Position numbers and translations under genes: made by a program. Below are positions 37,023 to 45,076 of a stretch of DNA of 64,000 nt, piece after piece (the stretch's first letter is position 1; each line of letters opens with the position of its first letter). The stretch is taken from contig NZ_WACG01000006.1 in assembly GCF_009193255.1 (NCBI RefSeq), positions 1 to 64,000 on the forward strand, in the 5' to 3' direction. The stretch comes from Arthrobacter koreensis (lineage in GTDB: Bacteria > Actinomycetota > Actinomycetes > Actinomycetales > Micrococcaceae). Under the pieces are notes generated by a model. The model did not search any database and was not told where the DNA came from. It saw only the letters and a list, made by a program, of their open reading frames with translations.

Positions 37023-37486
37023 CAGTCCGGCCGTCCGCGGCGGATGAACGCGGCACTCTGCCGCCAGGTGTCCGGGGACAGGATGGAGCCGTTGAGCACG
37101 GAGGTTCCACTGCCCGGCGCAGCGCGGCGGGTATCACGGCGGCGCGGCAGGCCGCCGTCGTCCGTTCCCGCCTGGCTGCCGGCAGTTGTGGCAGCGTCCT
37201 GGAGGGAAGCGGCGAAGCCGGCGTCCGGGGCGGGTTCCGCCTCTGAGGTGTGGAGCACGTTGACGTTCGCTTCGGTGACGCCCAGCAGGAAGCGCTGGCC
37301 TCCGGTTTCCAGGACGACGACGGAGGCCTTGGGGCTGATCGCCTGCCGGCTGATGACCCGGATGGGTGCTTCGGCGCCGGCGGAAACGCGTCCCCGGATC
37401 AGGCGGCGCTGGAGCCACCACAGGAGCCCCAGGACCACACCGAGCGATACCAGGACCCGCAGCGCCATGACTGCGGAATCGTCCAT
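37022..37486 (-). CDS. fliO: Flagellar biosynthesis protein FliO
   Basis: A 154-residue protein with one N-terminal membrane helix (ALRVLVSLGVVLGLLWWLQRRLI) and a small cytoplasmic SpoA-like domain (ISRQAISPKASVVVLETGGQRFLLGVTEANVNVLH). FliO helps FliP assemble. The C-terminal third (Pro/Gly/Arg-rich) is probably disordered. Position between fliN and fliP supports the call. Confidence 0.9.
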   Translation of the reverse strand: MDDSAVMALRVLVSLGVVLGLLWWLQRRLIRGRVSAGAEAPIRVISRQAISPKASVVVLETGGQRFLLGVTEANVNVLHTSEAEPAPDAGFAASLQDAATTAGSQAGTDDGGLPRRRDTRRAAPGSGTSVLNGSILSPDTWRQSAAFIRRGRPD

Positions 37487-38182
37487 TTAGCCCAGGCCCT
37501 CGGCTACGTCCAGGATCTTGGTGATGCGGACTGCGTAGTCCTGGTCCACGACGACGATCTCGCCGTGGGCGATCATCCGCCCGTTGAGCAGGATGTCAGC
37601 GGGCGCGCCGGCGGAACGGTCCAGCTCCACGACGCGGCCCGGTTCCAGGTTCAGCACGTCACGCACGGCCATGCGGGTCCGTCCGATCTCCACGGTCAGC
37701 GCCATCTCAACGTTGTTGATGCGGCCCAGCTTGCCCACGACGGACTGGGCGGCGGTGCTGCCCTGGCCGCCGGAACGCATGCGGACGGCGAACCAGCCCG
37801 CGGTGCCCTCGGGGCCGCGCAGTTCGAAGACGGAGGTTTCCATGTGCCCGAAGAGCGCGGAGGCGTCTTCGGTGCGTGCATCACCGAGCACTCCGGCGCC
37901 GAGGGTGGCACTCGCGGCTTCCAGGGCCGGGCGGAGGACATCAGCGGTGGAGACAGCGGGCGAATCCGATCCGGCGGCGTCCAAGACGCTGGCGCCGGAG
38001 AGCAGGACGACGGCCAGGTCCGCGGAGACGGACCCTACGAAGGAAGCGGTGACAGCCTGGGACATCTGTTCCAGCGGCAGGCCCAGCTGGGAATGCGGGG
38101 CGGGCTGCAGCGGTGCGGGGGTGGGCAGCAGTCCTACCAGGGCTGCTGCGGCTTCGGCGTGCTGGGCCAGGGTGGTGCTCAT
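37487..38182 (-). CDS. fliN: Flagellar switch protein FliN with an N-terminal CheC-like region
   Basis: C-ring switch protein of 231 residues, about twice the usual FliN. The C-terminal 85 residues form the SpoA domain (VVGKLGRINNVEMALTVEIGRTRMAVRDVLNLEPGRVVELD...DILLNGRMIAHGEIVVVDQDYAVRITKI). The N-terminal 140 residues (LEQMSQAVTASFVGSVSADLAVVLLSG, LRPALEAASATLGAGV) resemble the CheC-like domain of FliY, but the phosphatase ExxN pattern reads E-A-A-S, so CheY-P hydrolysis is doubtful. It overlaps fliM by one base. Confidence 0.92.
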   Translation of the reverse strand: MSTTLAQHAEAAAALVGLLPTPAPLQPAPHSQLGLPLEQMSQAVTASFVGSVSADLAVVLLSGASVLDAAGSDSPAVSTADVLRPALEAASATLGAGVLGDARTEDASALFGHMETSVFELRGPEGTAGWFAVRMRSGGQGSTAAQSVVGKLGRINNVEMALTVEIGRTRMAVRDVLNLEPGRVVELDRSAGAPADILLNGRMIAHGEIVVVDQDYAVRITKILDVAEGLG

Positions 38183-39087
38183 CAGATGTTCTCCTCGGTG
38201 CTTACGATCACTCCGGCCAGACGGGAGCCGCTGGCCCCCACCGCGGCTTGGGCCAGCGTCTGGCCGTCGACTGTGACATTCAGGGGTCGGTGCTGCGGAT
38301 GGTCAAGGTTCAGGACGTCTCCCACGGCGAGGTCAAGCACCAGGCCGGGTTTCACCCGGATGGGGTTCAGCTGCAGGGACACGTCCACGGGCAGGTTGGC
38401 CAGCTGCTCGGTGACCAGTTCGGCGGGGGTGGCGTCGGAAAGATTCGGCCGGACCGGGCCCAGCTGCGGCAGGATCGCTTCGGCGGGAAGGGCGACGGTG
38501 GCCGGAGCGGCGGCGTCCCCCACCACCATCTCGAAGCGGGCCACGATCATGGGCACCGTGGAGCCGGCGGCCTGCGCGAACTGCGAGTTGTACTGGATGG
38601 AAGACGGGGAGAGCGGCGCCGCCAGCAGGCTGCCCAGCGCGTAGTGGAGATCTTCGAGGGCCTCATCCATGATCCGGCTCAGCAGGGCCTGTTCAATGTG
38701 GGTGAGCTTGCGTTCCGGGGCCGGCTGGTTGCCGGTGCCGCCGAGCATGTGCCGCACCCAGGACAGGGCAGCTGCCATGGGGAACTGGATGACCGCTTTG
38801 GCGGAAATGTTCGGCATGGAGAACAGCACCATGCCGGTGTCTTCGGGGAGGGAGGCGACGTACTCGTCGTACGTCATGGTCTGGACCTGTTCGGAGGTGA
38901 CCTGGGAGAGGACGCGGACCTTCGCCGTCAGCTGCGTGCCCCACTGGCGGCCGAAGGTATCAAAGGCCATTTCCAGGACTCGGGCATGCTCGCGGGCAAG
39001 CGTGGTCGGCCGCCGGAAATCATAGGCTTCAACCTGCCGCTGGGCTTTTGGGGGCATGCCAAGGGATACATCTTGCTGGACCGTCAC
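38182..39087 (-). CDS. fliM: Flagellar motor switch protein FliM
   Basis: C-ring protein of 301 residues that links FliG to FliN. The central CheC-like domain includes VEAYDFRRPTTLAREHARVLEMAFDTFGRQ and LTHIEQALLSRIMDEALEDL; the C-terminal SpoA domain includes LQLNPIRVKPGLVLDLAVGDVLNLDHP. The usual extreme N-terminal CheY-P-binding peptide (LSQ.EID) is not seen; the start is a short VQQDVSLGMPPKAQ-like stretch. It follows motB after 32 bp. No fliL is present. Confidence 0.93.
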   Translation of the reverse strand: MTVQQDVSLGMPPKAQRQVEAYDFRRPTTLAREHARVLEMAFDTFGRQWGTQLTAKVRVLSQVTSEQVQTMTYDEYVASLPEDTGMVLFSMPNISAKAVIQFPMAAALSWVRHMLGGTGNQPAPERKLTHIEQALLSRIMDEALEDLHYALGSLLAAPLSPSSIQYNSQFAQAAGSTVPMIVARFEMVVGDAAAPATVALPAEAILPQLGPVRPNLSDATPAELVTEQLANLPVDVSLQLNPIRVKPGLVLDLAVGDVLNLDHPQHRPLNVTVDGQTLAQAAVGASGSRLAGVIVSTEENI

Positions 39088-39119
39088 GCAGGGAACTATC
39101 GGCCGCGGGGACTGCTTGG

Positions 39120-40001
39120 TTAGTGGTTCGAAGCGGGCAGAACTTCCTTCTCCGGCTCCTCTTCACCGGCGGGCGATTGCGGCTTCGCGGGGAACGTGAT
39201 CTCGCCGTTGACGACGGCGGGCATCAGCTGCCGGACGGCCTCCGACTGGCCAGATAGCACCACGATGTCCACACGCCGGTTCTGCGCCAGTTCAGCCGGT
39301 GTGGTGCCGGCGTTCAGCGGCCGCGATTCGCCGTAGCCAACTGCCTTGATCCTGCTGTAGTCGATGCCGCCGGGCTCCATGAGGTAGCGCAGCACGTTCA
39401 CCGACCTGGAGGAGGACAGCTCCCAGTCCAGGGCGGTATCGGTGTACTGGCGCACCTGTGCCGTGTGGCCCTCGACGGAGAGGTCGTACGCGGTGGGCTG
39501 CAGGATGGGGCCAATGACGTTCAGGACGTCGCGTGCTTCCGCAGTGAGGTCTGCGAGGTCGGGTTCGAAGAACATTTCGGAGCTGACCAAACGGATTGTC
39601 AGGCCGCGTTCGTCGATTTCGAAGCGGACATCGTCCTGCAGGCCCTTGTCTTCCAGGCCGCCCTGCAGGCGGTCCCGCAGGGCGGTGAGGTCCTGCACTT
39701 CCATGGCCGCCAGCATGGCGAGGTCCGCGTCGGGGTCCAGGACTTCTTCGCTCTCAACCATGGCAGGGGGAACCACTACGCCCTTGGCCGTGTCGACGGT
39801 ATTCGTTTCAACCTGGCCGAAGCCGGTGGCCAGGGATGCCTTGAGCTGCTCGAACTTGGCCTGGTCCACGGTGGACATCGCGAAGAGCACAATGAACATG
39901 CACATCAGGACGGTGACCATGTCCATGTAGGAAGCCATCCAGCGCTCGTCCGGGTGGTTCTCTTCCTCGTCCCGGCGCTTGCGGCGGCGTGGGGCACTCA
40001 T
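39120..40001 (-). CDS. motB: Flagellar stator protein MotB
   Basis: Proton-channel stator subunit of 293 residues. A charged N-terminus (RRRKRRDEEENHPDERW) precedes one membrane helix that carries the essential Asp (YMDMVTVLMCMFIVLFAMST). The periplasmic OmpA-like domain, which binds peptidoglycan, spans about 150-270 (DLSVEGHTAQVRQYTDTALDWELSSSRSVNVLRYL, RIKAVGYGESRP, NRRVDIVVL). The Asp favours proton coupling. It overlaps motA by 4 bp. Confidence 0.96.
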   Translation of the reverse strand: MSAPRRRKRRDEEENHPDERWMASYMDMVTVLMCMFIVLFAMSTVDQAKFEQLKASLATGFGQVETNTVDTAKGVVVPPAMVESEEVLDPDADLAMLAAMEVQDLTALRDRLQGGLEDKGLQDDVRFEIDERGLTIRLVSSEMFFEPDLADLTAEARDVLNVIGPILQPTAYDLSVEGHTAQVRQYTDTALDWELSSSRSVNVLRYLMEPGGIDYSRIKAVGYGESRPLNAGTTPAELAQNRRVDIVVLSGQSEAVRQLMPAVVNGEITFPAKPQSPAGEEEPEKEVLPASNH

Positions 40002-40783
40002 GCTGCGTCGCTGGTCTCGCGCGCCGTGGGCGTCAGTTCATGGGCCGGAACCATGGCCCGCAGCCGCTCTCCGAGCAGGCGCGGCTGGCTTCCGGCCTGG
40101 AGGGCGAGGACGCCTTCCATGAGCAGGGTCATCTGTTCCACTTCAAGGTCGCTGAGCCGCTTGAGGCGCGCACTGATGGGCAGCCAGATGAAGTTGGCCG
40201 AGAGCAGGCCCCAGAGGGTGGCAACGAAGGCGGTGGCGATCATGGGGCCCAGGGTGTCCGGAGTGGAGAGGTTCTCCAGCACGTGCGTCAGTGAAACGAC
40301 GGTGCCGATGATGCCGATGGTCGGCGCGTAGCCGCCCAGGCTGTTGAAGAACTTGATGGCGACCTTGTCGCTGGAGGCCTTGGTGTTGATCTCGTCTTCG
40401 AGCAGGATCCGCAGGTCTTCGCCGTCGGTGCCGTCGGCAATGTTCTGCAGCGCCACTTTCAGGAAGGGGTCATCGACTTCAGCGGCGTTTTGTTCAAGGG
40501 ACAGCAGGCCCTCGGAACGTGCCTTTTCGGCCAGCTCCACCACATTGTCGATGGTTTCCTGCGGATTGGGTTTCTTGCCCATGAACGCCCGGGGCAGTGC
40601 CTTGAAGGAGAAGATGAAGTCCTTCAGCGTGCCCCCGGCCAGGCCGACGGCGATGGTGGCTCCAAAGACCAGGATCATGGGGGCGGGCAGCAGCAGGGCG
40701 CTGAGGTGGGCACCTTCGAGGGTGATCATTGCATACAGCGACCCGAAGGCCAGCACTAGGCCGATGATTGTTGCCGGATCCAT
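39998..40783 (-). CDS. motA: Flagellar stator protein MotA
   Basis: Stator subunit of 261 residues with four membrane helices (ATIIGLVLAFGSLYAMITLEG, LLPAPMILVFGATIAVGLAGG, YAPTIGIIGTVVSLTHVLE, MIATAFVATLWGLLSANFIWLPI). The cytoplasmic loop has the charged segments that meet FliG, e.g. LAEKARSEGLLSLEQN. It lies between flbD (sharing one base) and motB. Confidence 0.96.
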   Translation of the reverse strand: MDPATIIGLVLAFGSLYAMITLEGAHLSALLLPAPMILVFGATIAVGLAGGTLKDFIFSFKALPRAFMGKKPNPQETIDNVVELAEKARSEGLLSLEQNAAEVDDPFLKVALQNIADGTDGEDLRILLEDEINTKASSDKVAIKFFNSLGGYAPTIGIIGTVVSLTHVLENLSTPDTLGPMIATAFVATLWGLLSANFIWLPISARLKRLSDLEVEQMTLLMEGVLALQAGSQPRLLGERLRAMVPAHELTPTARETSDAA

Positions 40784-41094
40784 TATTTGTTCCTCGGACG
40801 AAGGGGCACGGTCTTGGTACTGCTCGCTTCCGGCGTCCCCCCGGCGCCCGCATCGGGAACCAGCCCAAGCCCTGTTCCCGGCCGCAGCGGTATCTGCGGG
40901 ATGTCGCGTGCCATGGAGATCACCCTTGCCCGGAACTGGGCTATCAGGGCGATCACTTCATCCATGGACTCCGTGACGATGTACTTGGCTCCGTCCACCA
41001 TCACCAAGGTGGTGTCCGGATTGGCGTGGATGCGTTCAATCAGGTCAGGGTTGATCGCAAACTGAGCGTCGTTCAGTCGCGTAAGAACAATCAT
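40783..41094 (-). CDS. flbD: FlbD-family flagellar protein
   Basis: A 103-residue protein. The first 65 residues (MIVLTRLNDAQFAINPDLIERIHANPDT, KYIVTESMDEVIALIAQFRARVI) match the FlbD/SwrD family of small Gram-positive flagellar proteins, which in Bacillus raise motor torque. The C-terminal tail (Gly/Ala/Pro/Thr) is disordered. It is the first gene after the hairpin at 41227-41260 and is followed by motA with a one-base overlap. Confidence 0.88.
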   Translation of the reverse strand: MIVLTRLNDAQFAINPDLIERIHANPDTTLVMVDGAKYIVTESMDEVIALIAQFRARVISMARDIPQIPLRPGTGLGLVPDAGAGGTPEASSTKTVPLRPRNK

Positions 41095-41226
41095 GTGCCC
41101 GTCCCGGTTGCAGCGTCCGGCTTGGCTAAGCCGTCACCCTTACTTTCGGCAGACGGGCGGTATCGGTAAGGAAGCCGGGTCCGGGGCACCGGGCGGTCGC
41201 CTCCGGCGCCCCTGCGGCGCGAATGC

Positions 41227-41260
41227 GGCAGGCCCCCGCACCACGGTGCGGGGGCCTGCC
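41227..41260 (-). terminator. Strong hairpin between flgE and flbD
   Basis: Perfect 16-bp GC-rich stem, GGCAGGCCCCCGCACC against GGTGCGGGGGCCTGCC, nearly without a loop, 33 bases beyond the flgE stop on the minus strand. No U-tract. It probably divides the flagellar run into two transcription units or attenuates the second. The 130 bp that follow up to flbD show no clear sigma promoter. Confidence 0.8.
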
Positions 41261-41293
41261 GAAGCGTCCTGCCGGAGTGTCCAGGCGGACGGA

Positions 41294-42460
41294 CTAGCGC
41301 TTGAGGTTCGTCAGTTCCTGGAGCACTTCGTCCGAGGTGGTGATGATGCGGGCGTTCGCCTGGAAGCCGCGCTGGGCGACGATCAGGTTGGTGAATTCCT
41401 GGGACAGGTCAACGTTGGACATTTCCAGCGAACCGGCGATGGCGTTGCCCATACCCGGATCGCCCGGGCCGCCCAGGACGGGGTTGCCGGAGTTCACGGT
41501 GGCGGTGTAACCGGAGTTGCCGGCCTTTTCCAGGCCTGCGGGGTTGGTGAAGGTGGCGACGGCGATGCGGGCCAGGGACTGCTTGGCTCCGTTGGTGAAG
41601 GAACCGATGATGGTGCCGTCCTTGGAGATGGAGAAGGATTCCAGGGTTCCGGCGGCGCGGCCGTTCTGCCCGGTCACGGACGCGGTGCTGACCCCGGCGT
41701 AGCTGGTCAGGGCGGTGAGATTCACGGCAACACCGTTAACTGTCAGCACGGGATTTGCTCCGGCGGCCTGCTTGCCATCAGTGAAAGTCAGCGGAACAGC
41801 GGTTGTGTTCGGGGCAGACACGTCCCAGCCACCAGCGGTGCGCGTGAACGTCAAGGTGACAACGGTTGCGACGCCGTTGGCGTCGTAGACGTCCATGTCC
41901 CGGACAACAGTGCCGCCGACGGCCGTCTCCGACGGCAGGTTTCCGCCCACGGTAGCCTGCGAGGTGGCGACGGCCGGTGCGATGGCGCCGTCGGGCAGCT
42001 GCACGTTGCCCACGGCGCCGCCGGTGTTGATGACACCGTTGACGCCGGTCCAGCCCTGGACAATCTTGCCGTCCGTGGTGACCAGGCGGCCCTCGGCGTC
42101 GAGGTCGAAGGCACCTGCGCGGGTGTAGGTGGTCTGGGTGCCCTGCTTCGTCACGAAGTAGCCGTCACCGGAAATCATCATGTCCGTGGCGCGGCCGGTG
42201 GACTGCGCGGAGCCCTGGGTGAAGTTGGTGGTGATACCGGAGACCAGCACACCCAGGCCAACCTGGGCCGGGTTTCCACCGCCGTTGTTTGCGCCGGGAG
42301 CGGTGGCGCCCTGGGTCAGCTGGGACAGGGTGTCCTGGAACTGTACGGCGGTCGCCTTGTAGCCGGTGGTGTTGACGTTGGCGATGTTGTTGCCGGTGAC
42401 ATCCAGCATGGTCTGGTGGGAACGGAGTCCGGAAATTCCGGAGTACAGGGAGCGGAGCAT
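41294..42460 (-). CDS. flgE: Flagellar hook protein FlgE
   Basis: Hook protein of 388 residues. The N-terminal rod/hook motif is SLYSGISGLRSHQTMLDVTGNNIANVNTTGYK; the C-terminal motif is LEMSNVDLSQEFTNLIVAQRGFQANARIITTSDEVLQELTNL. The middle domain has GTSVQFQDTLSQLTQG-like (KATAVQFQDTLSQLTQG) and Gly/Thr-rich beta segments. It is the only FlgE/F/G-type protein in the window and is the last gene before a strong hairpin. Confidence 0.95.
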   Translation of the reverse strand: MLRSLYSGISGLRSHQTMLDVTGNNIANVNTTGYKATAVQFQDTLSQLTQGATAPGANNGGGNPAQVGLGVLVSGITTNFTQGSAQSTGRATDMMISGDGYFVTKQGTQTTYTRAGAFDLDAEGRLVTTDGKIVQGWTGVNGVINTGGAVGNVQLPDGAIAPAVATSQATVGGNLPSETAVGGTVVRDMDVYDANGVATVVTLTFTRTAGGWDVSAPNTTAVPLTFTDGKQAAGANPVLTVNGVAVNLTALTSYAGVSTASVTGQNGRAAGTLESFSISKDGTIIGSFTNGAKQSLARIAVATFTNPAGLEKAGNSGYTATVNSGNPVLGGPGDPGMGNAIAGSLEMSNVDLSQEFTNLIVAQRGFQANARIITTSDEVLQELTNLKR

Positions 42461-42539
42461 TGGATACGCCTTTCAGCTGATGGGTCTGGAAGTTTGTAAA
42501 ACCTGATTGGCCGGGAGTGCAGGCTCGGCAGCGCCCGGG

Positions 42540-43010
42540 CTACGCCGTCGTACCCGGGTTGCCTGATCCGGCGCCTTCGCCCGGGGCGGGCGCCGGGATA
42601 CCTGCAGCCACTACTCCGGAGATCGCGTCCAGGAGGACGTCCACACCGTCAACGCTCACTGTCGGCACCCCGTAGAGATATGAAACCGATTTGGCCGTCC
42701 CGGTTACGGTTTCTCCGGCTTCATTGGTGTAGCTGACTGTCTGGCCGATGAGGCCTGCCGCGGCCATGCGCATCTGCAGGGAGAAGTTCTCCTCGCTCAT
42801 GGTGGCCATGTTGGTGAGCTGTTCCATGGTGGCCAGCTGGGTGGTCTGGCCGATCATCTCGTTGGTGTCCATGGGCGAGCTGGGGTCCTGGTTGCGCAAC
42901 TGGGTGACCAGCAGGGTCAGGAACAGTTCGCTGTCCATGACCTGTTTGGGTGCGCGCACGGGCTGCGTGGCGGTGGCCCCGCTGGCTGGTGCTACTGCTT
43001 CTACCGGCAT
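42540..43010 (-). CDS. flgD: Flagellar hook assembly protein FlgD
   Basis: Hook-cap (scaffolding) protein of 156 residues, short relative to enterobacterial FlgD (about 230). The FlgD core is intact: VMDSELFLTLLVTQLRNQDPSSPMDTNEMIGQTTQLATMEQL. The C-terminal part (GLIGQTVSYTNEAGETVTGTAKSVSYLYG) has the usual small beta domain, then a Gly/Pro tail. It lies 15 bp after fliK. Confidence 0.94.
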   Translation of the reverse strand: MPVEAVAPASGATATQPVRAPKQVMDSELFLTLLVTQLRNQDPSSPMDTNEMIGQTTQLATMEQLTNMATMSEENFSLQMRMAAAGLIGQTVSYTNEAGETVTGTAKSVSYLYGVPTVSVDGVDVLLDAISGVVAAGIPAPAPGEGAGSGNPGTTA

Positions 43011-43025
43011 GGGTGGTTCTCCTTC

Positions 43026-44417
43026 TCAGGCCAGGATGTCGAGGGTTGTGTACGGGCCGTGTTCCACGGACCGGAAGATCTGCTGGACCGGCAGGGGTGA
43101 CGCATCGGGTTCTGTCCCGTGGCGTCCGGTACCGGAGTCCGCAGCTTCGCCGCGCCTGCCTGTTTCCGAACCCGGCTGGTCCTGCGCCGAAAGGGACAGC
43201 GACGTGTTCATTCCCGCGCCGGAAAGGTCGCGGCGGAGGTCCGTCAGGATACTCCGGAGCGCTTCGCGTCCCGCGTCATTCGGGGCAAAGAGCTCCACCC
43301 GGATGCCGTCCGGGCTGACGTGGGCACGGACCGTGACCGGGCCGAGGTTCTCCGGCGTCACACTCAGCGTCATCACGTGCTCCCCGGTGGACGCGGTGCT
43401 GAGGCTGAACAGGGGCTGGCTGACCTGTGTGAGCAGGGGGGCCGGCTGGGCCGGGGCGGGTGCCTGGACCGGGGCCGTTGCGGACACAGCGGGAACGGCG
43501 ACGGCGGGAACGGCCACCACCGGCGCGGCCAGCTGCGCAGGTGCCGGGCCTGCCTTACCCGGCTCGACGGCGGCGTTCCCATCGGTCTCCGTTGCTGCCG
43601 GTGCAGGCGGGTTCCCGGCCGCGCTTCCCGCAGCGGGGACCGCAGCCGGAGCCGACGGCGGAACCTGGTCTGTGCGTACGGCACCTGTCGCGGGGGAAGC
43701 GGGCACCGGTGCTGCCGTCGGAGCCGCGGTTGCGGGAGCGGTCGCGGGAACGGTCGCTGTGGGCTGGCCGGGAGCCGCCGGTGTGGGAGCCGAGCCTGGT
43801 CCCTCCTCCGAAGCGGCGGCCGGGACCGGGGTCTCGGCAATGCCTACGTTGGCCTGAACCGTTACTGCGGCAGCAACTGCTGCGGATGCGGATGCGGCTG
43901 CGGATGCGGCTGCGGATGCGGATGCGGCTGCGGATGCGGCTGCGGCTGCGACCGCCGGAACCGTAGCCGCTGCCGCAGCTCCCGGCGCGCCTTCGGTTGC
44001 GGTGCTAAGCGCCCCGCCAGCGCCGGGCAGGAGGGCCGGGAATGCCTCAGGCTCCGCCGGCCCCCCGGCCACGCCTTCAGCTTCCGCAGGAACGGCACCT
44101 GGCCCGGGTAGCGGCGACAAGTGCAGTTCAGGGACGGTGGGAAGGACGGACCCGTCCAGCACGGGAGCAGCCGCGTAAGGAAGACCGGCGGCAGCAGCGG
44201 CGCCGGCCGCAGTGTTACCAGCCTCATCGGAGGTACCGGAGCCGTTCCCCGTGCCTCTGTCTGCGTTGCCGGACTGGCCCTGAAGACCGGGCAGTGCTTC
44301 GGCTGCGGCCTCGAGTGCCGTGCCGAACCCGGCCCCGCCGTCAGCGCTCGCGGAGGTTACGCTGGCGGAGGAGGCCGCAGCGGGCCGTGCGGTCAGAAAC
44401 GCTGCGGGTACGCTCAT
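43026..44417 (-). CDS. fliK: Flagellar hook-length control protein FliK
   Basis: A 463-residue secreted ruler protein. Residues 1-330 are low-complexity Ala/Pro/Val/Thr, as is usual for FliK rulers, with an Ala/Ser hexanucleotide tract near residues 155-180. The C-terminal switch domain (about 340-440) is recognisable: PAPLLTQVSQPLFSLSTASTGEHVMTLSVTPENLGPVTVRAHVSPDGIRVELFAPNDAGREALRSILTDLRRDL in separate pieces, with the ..L.P..LG.V.V motif. FliK interacts with FlhB at the hook-to-filament switch. The start overlaps the NlpC/P60 gene by 4 bp. Confidence 0.88.
   Translation of the reverse strand: MSVPAAFLTARPAAASSASVTSASADGGAGFGTALEAAAEALPGLQGQSGNADRGTGNGSGTSDEAGNTAAGAAAAAGLPYAAAPVLDGSVLPTVPELHLSPLPGPGAVPAEAEGVAGGPAEPEAFPALLPGAGGALSTATEGAPGAAAAATVPAVAAAAASAAASASAAASAAASASAAVAAAVTVQANVGIAETPVPAAASEEGPGSAPTPAAPGQPTATVPATAPATAAPTAAPVPASPATGAVRTDQVPPSAPAAVPAAGSAAGNPPAPAATETDGNAAVEPGKAGPAPAQLAAPVVAVPAVAVPAVSATAPVQAPAPAQPAPLLTQVSQPLFSLSTASTGEHVMTLSVTPENLGPVTVRAHVSPDGIRVELFAPNDAGREALRSILTDLRRDLSGAGMNTSLSLSAQDQPGSETGRRGEAADSGTGRHGTEPDASPLPVQQIFRSVEHGPYTTLDILA
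43878..43951 (-). repeat. Imperfect hexanucleotide tandem repeat inside fliK
   Basis: About 12 units of GCGGAT or GCGGCT on the plus strand (Ala-Ser or Ala-Ala codon pairs on the coding strand). Every unit is six bases, so gain or loss keeps the reading frame. Confidence 0.8.
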
Positions 44418-45076
44418 GCGCCCGCTCCCATCAGGGAAGCCTGCATGGCACGCGCCGAAGCAACCATGTCAGTGATGGCCGCAGCGGCGGCCGGTGAGCC
44501 GGTGCCGGAGGCGGTGCTTTCGGCCGGCAGGATCCGCCGGATCGTGGTGATGTTGGCGTCAGTTTCCCAGGCGTCGCGGATCTGGATGGTCTGGCCCGGC
44601 TGCGGGGCGTCCACCACTTTGCCGTTGCCCAGGTAAATGGAGACGTGCCCGCCGTCGTGCGTGAAGAGCAGGTCGCCCGGCTGGGCCTGCGCCATGGAGT
44701 CCACCTTGGTTCCGGCGTTCATCTGGTCCCAGGTGACCCGGGGAAGGGTGTACCCGAGGTCCTTGAACACGTTCTGCACGAAGGAGGAGCAGTCCAGTCC
44801 AACAGCCGGGTCGTTTCCGCCCCAGATGTAGGGAAGGCCCAGGTACTTTTCGACCGATCCCATCAGCGCTTCGTTCGTTGCGCCGTCGGACAGGCTGGAC
44901 GTGGTGCCGGTCAGCGCGGACAGGGTCGCTGCGAAGCCGACTCCGCCGGAGTCGGCGACAGGAGTGCCGGCAGTGCTGCTGGCCGCAGTTGAAACTTTGG
45001 CGGCCGGCGTGCCGGACAGGGCGTCAATAGTGGAGCGGATTTCCTGGATGCGGCCAATCGCGTCGGTCATGCTCAT
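44414..45076 (-). CDS. NlpC/P60 family peptidase in the flagellar operon
   Basis: A 220-residue protein. Residues 1-75 are a Ser/Thr/Ala-rich segment with a short helix (AIGRIQEIRSTIDALSG) and no classic signal peptide, so it may be exported by the flagellar apparatus. Residues 85-200 form an NlpC/P60 (C40) domain: GLPYIWGGNDPAVGLDCSSFVQ with the catalytic Cys, QPGDLLFTHDGGHVSIYLGNGKVVDAP with the catalytic His. It should cut cell-wall peptides, presumably to let the rod through peptidoglycan, the job done by FlgJ or SltF elsewhere. It overlaps fliJ and fliK by 4 bp each. Confidence 0.88.
   Translation of the reverse strand: MSMTDAIGRIQEIRSTIDALSGTPAAKVSTAASSTAGTPVADSGGVGFAATLSALTGTTSSLSDGATNEALMGSVEKYLGLPYIWGGNDPAVGLDCSSFVQNVFKDLGYTLPRVTWDQMNAGTKVDSMAQAQPGDLLFTHDGGHVSIYLGNGKVVDAPQPGQTIQIRDAWETDANITTIRRILPAESTASGTGSPAAAAAITDMVASARAMQASLMGAGA

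Noticed and set aside
41095-41226. FliA promoter before flbD (ACCGATAC on the minus strand)
   Set aside because: No TAAC-like element 15 bases upstream and two mismatches in the -10; too weak to call.
43878-43951. Tandem repeats in fliK as a CRISPR-like array
   Set aside because: Six-base units without spacers inside a coding frame; a coding microsatellite, not CRISPR.
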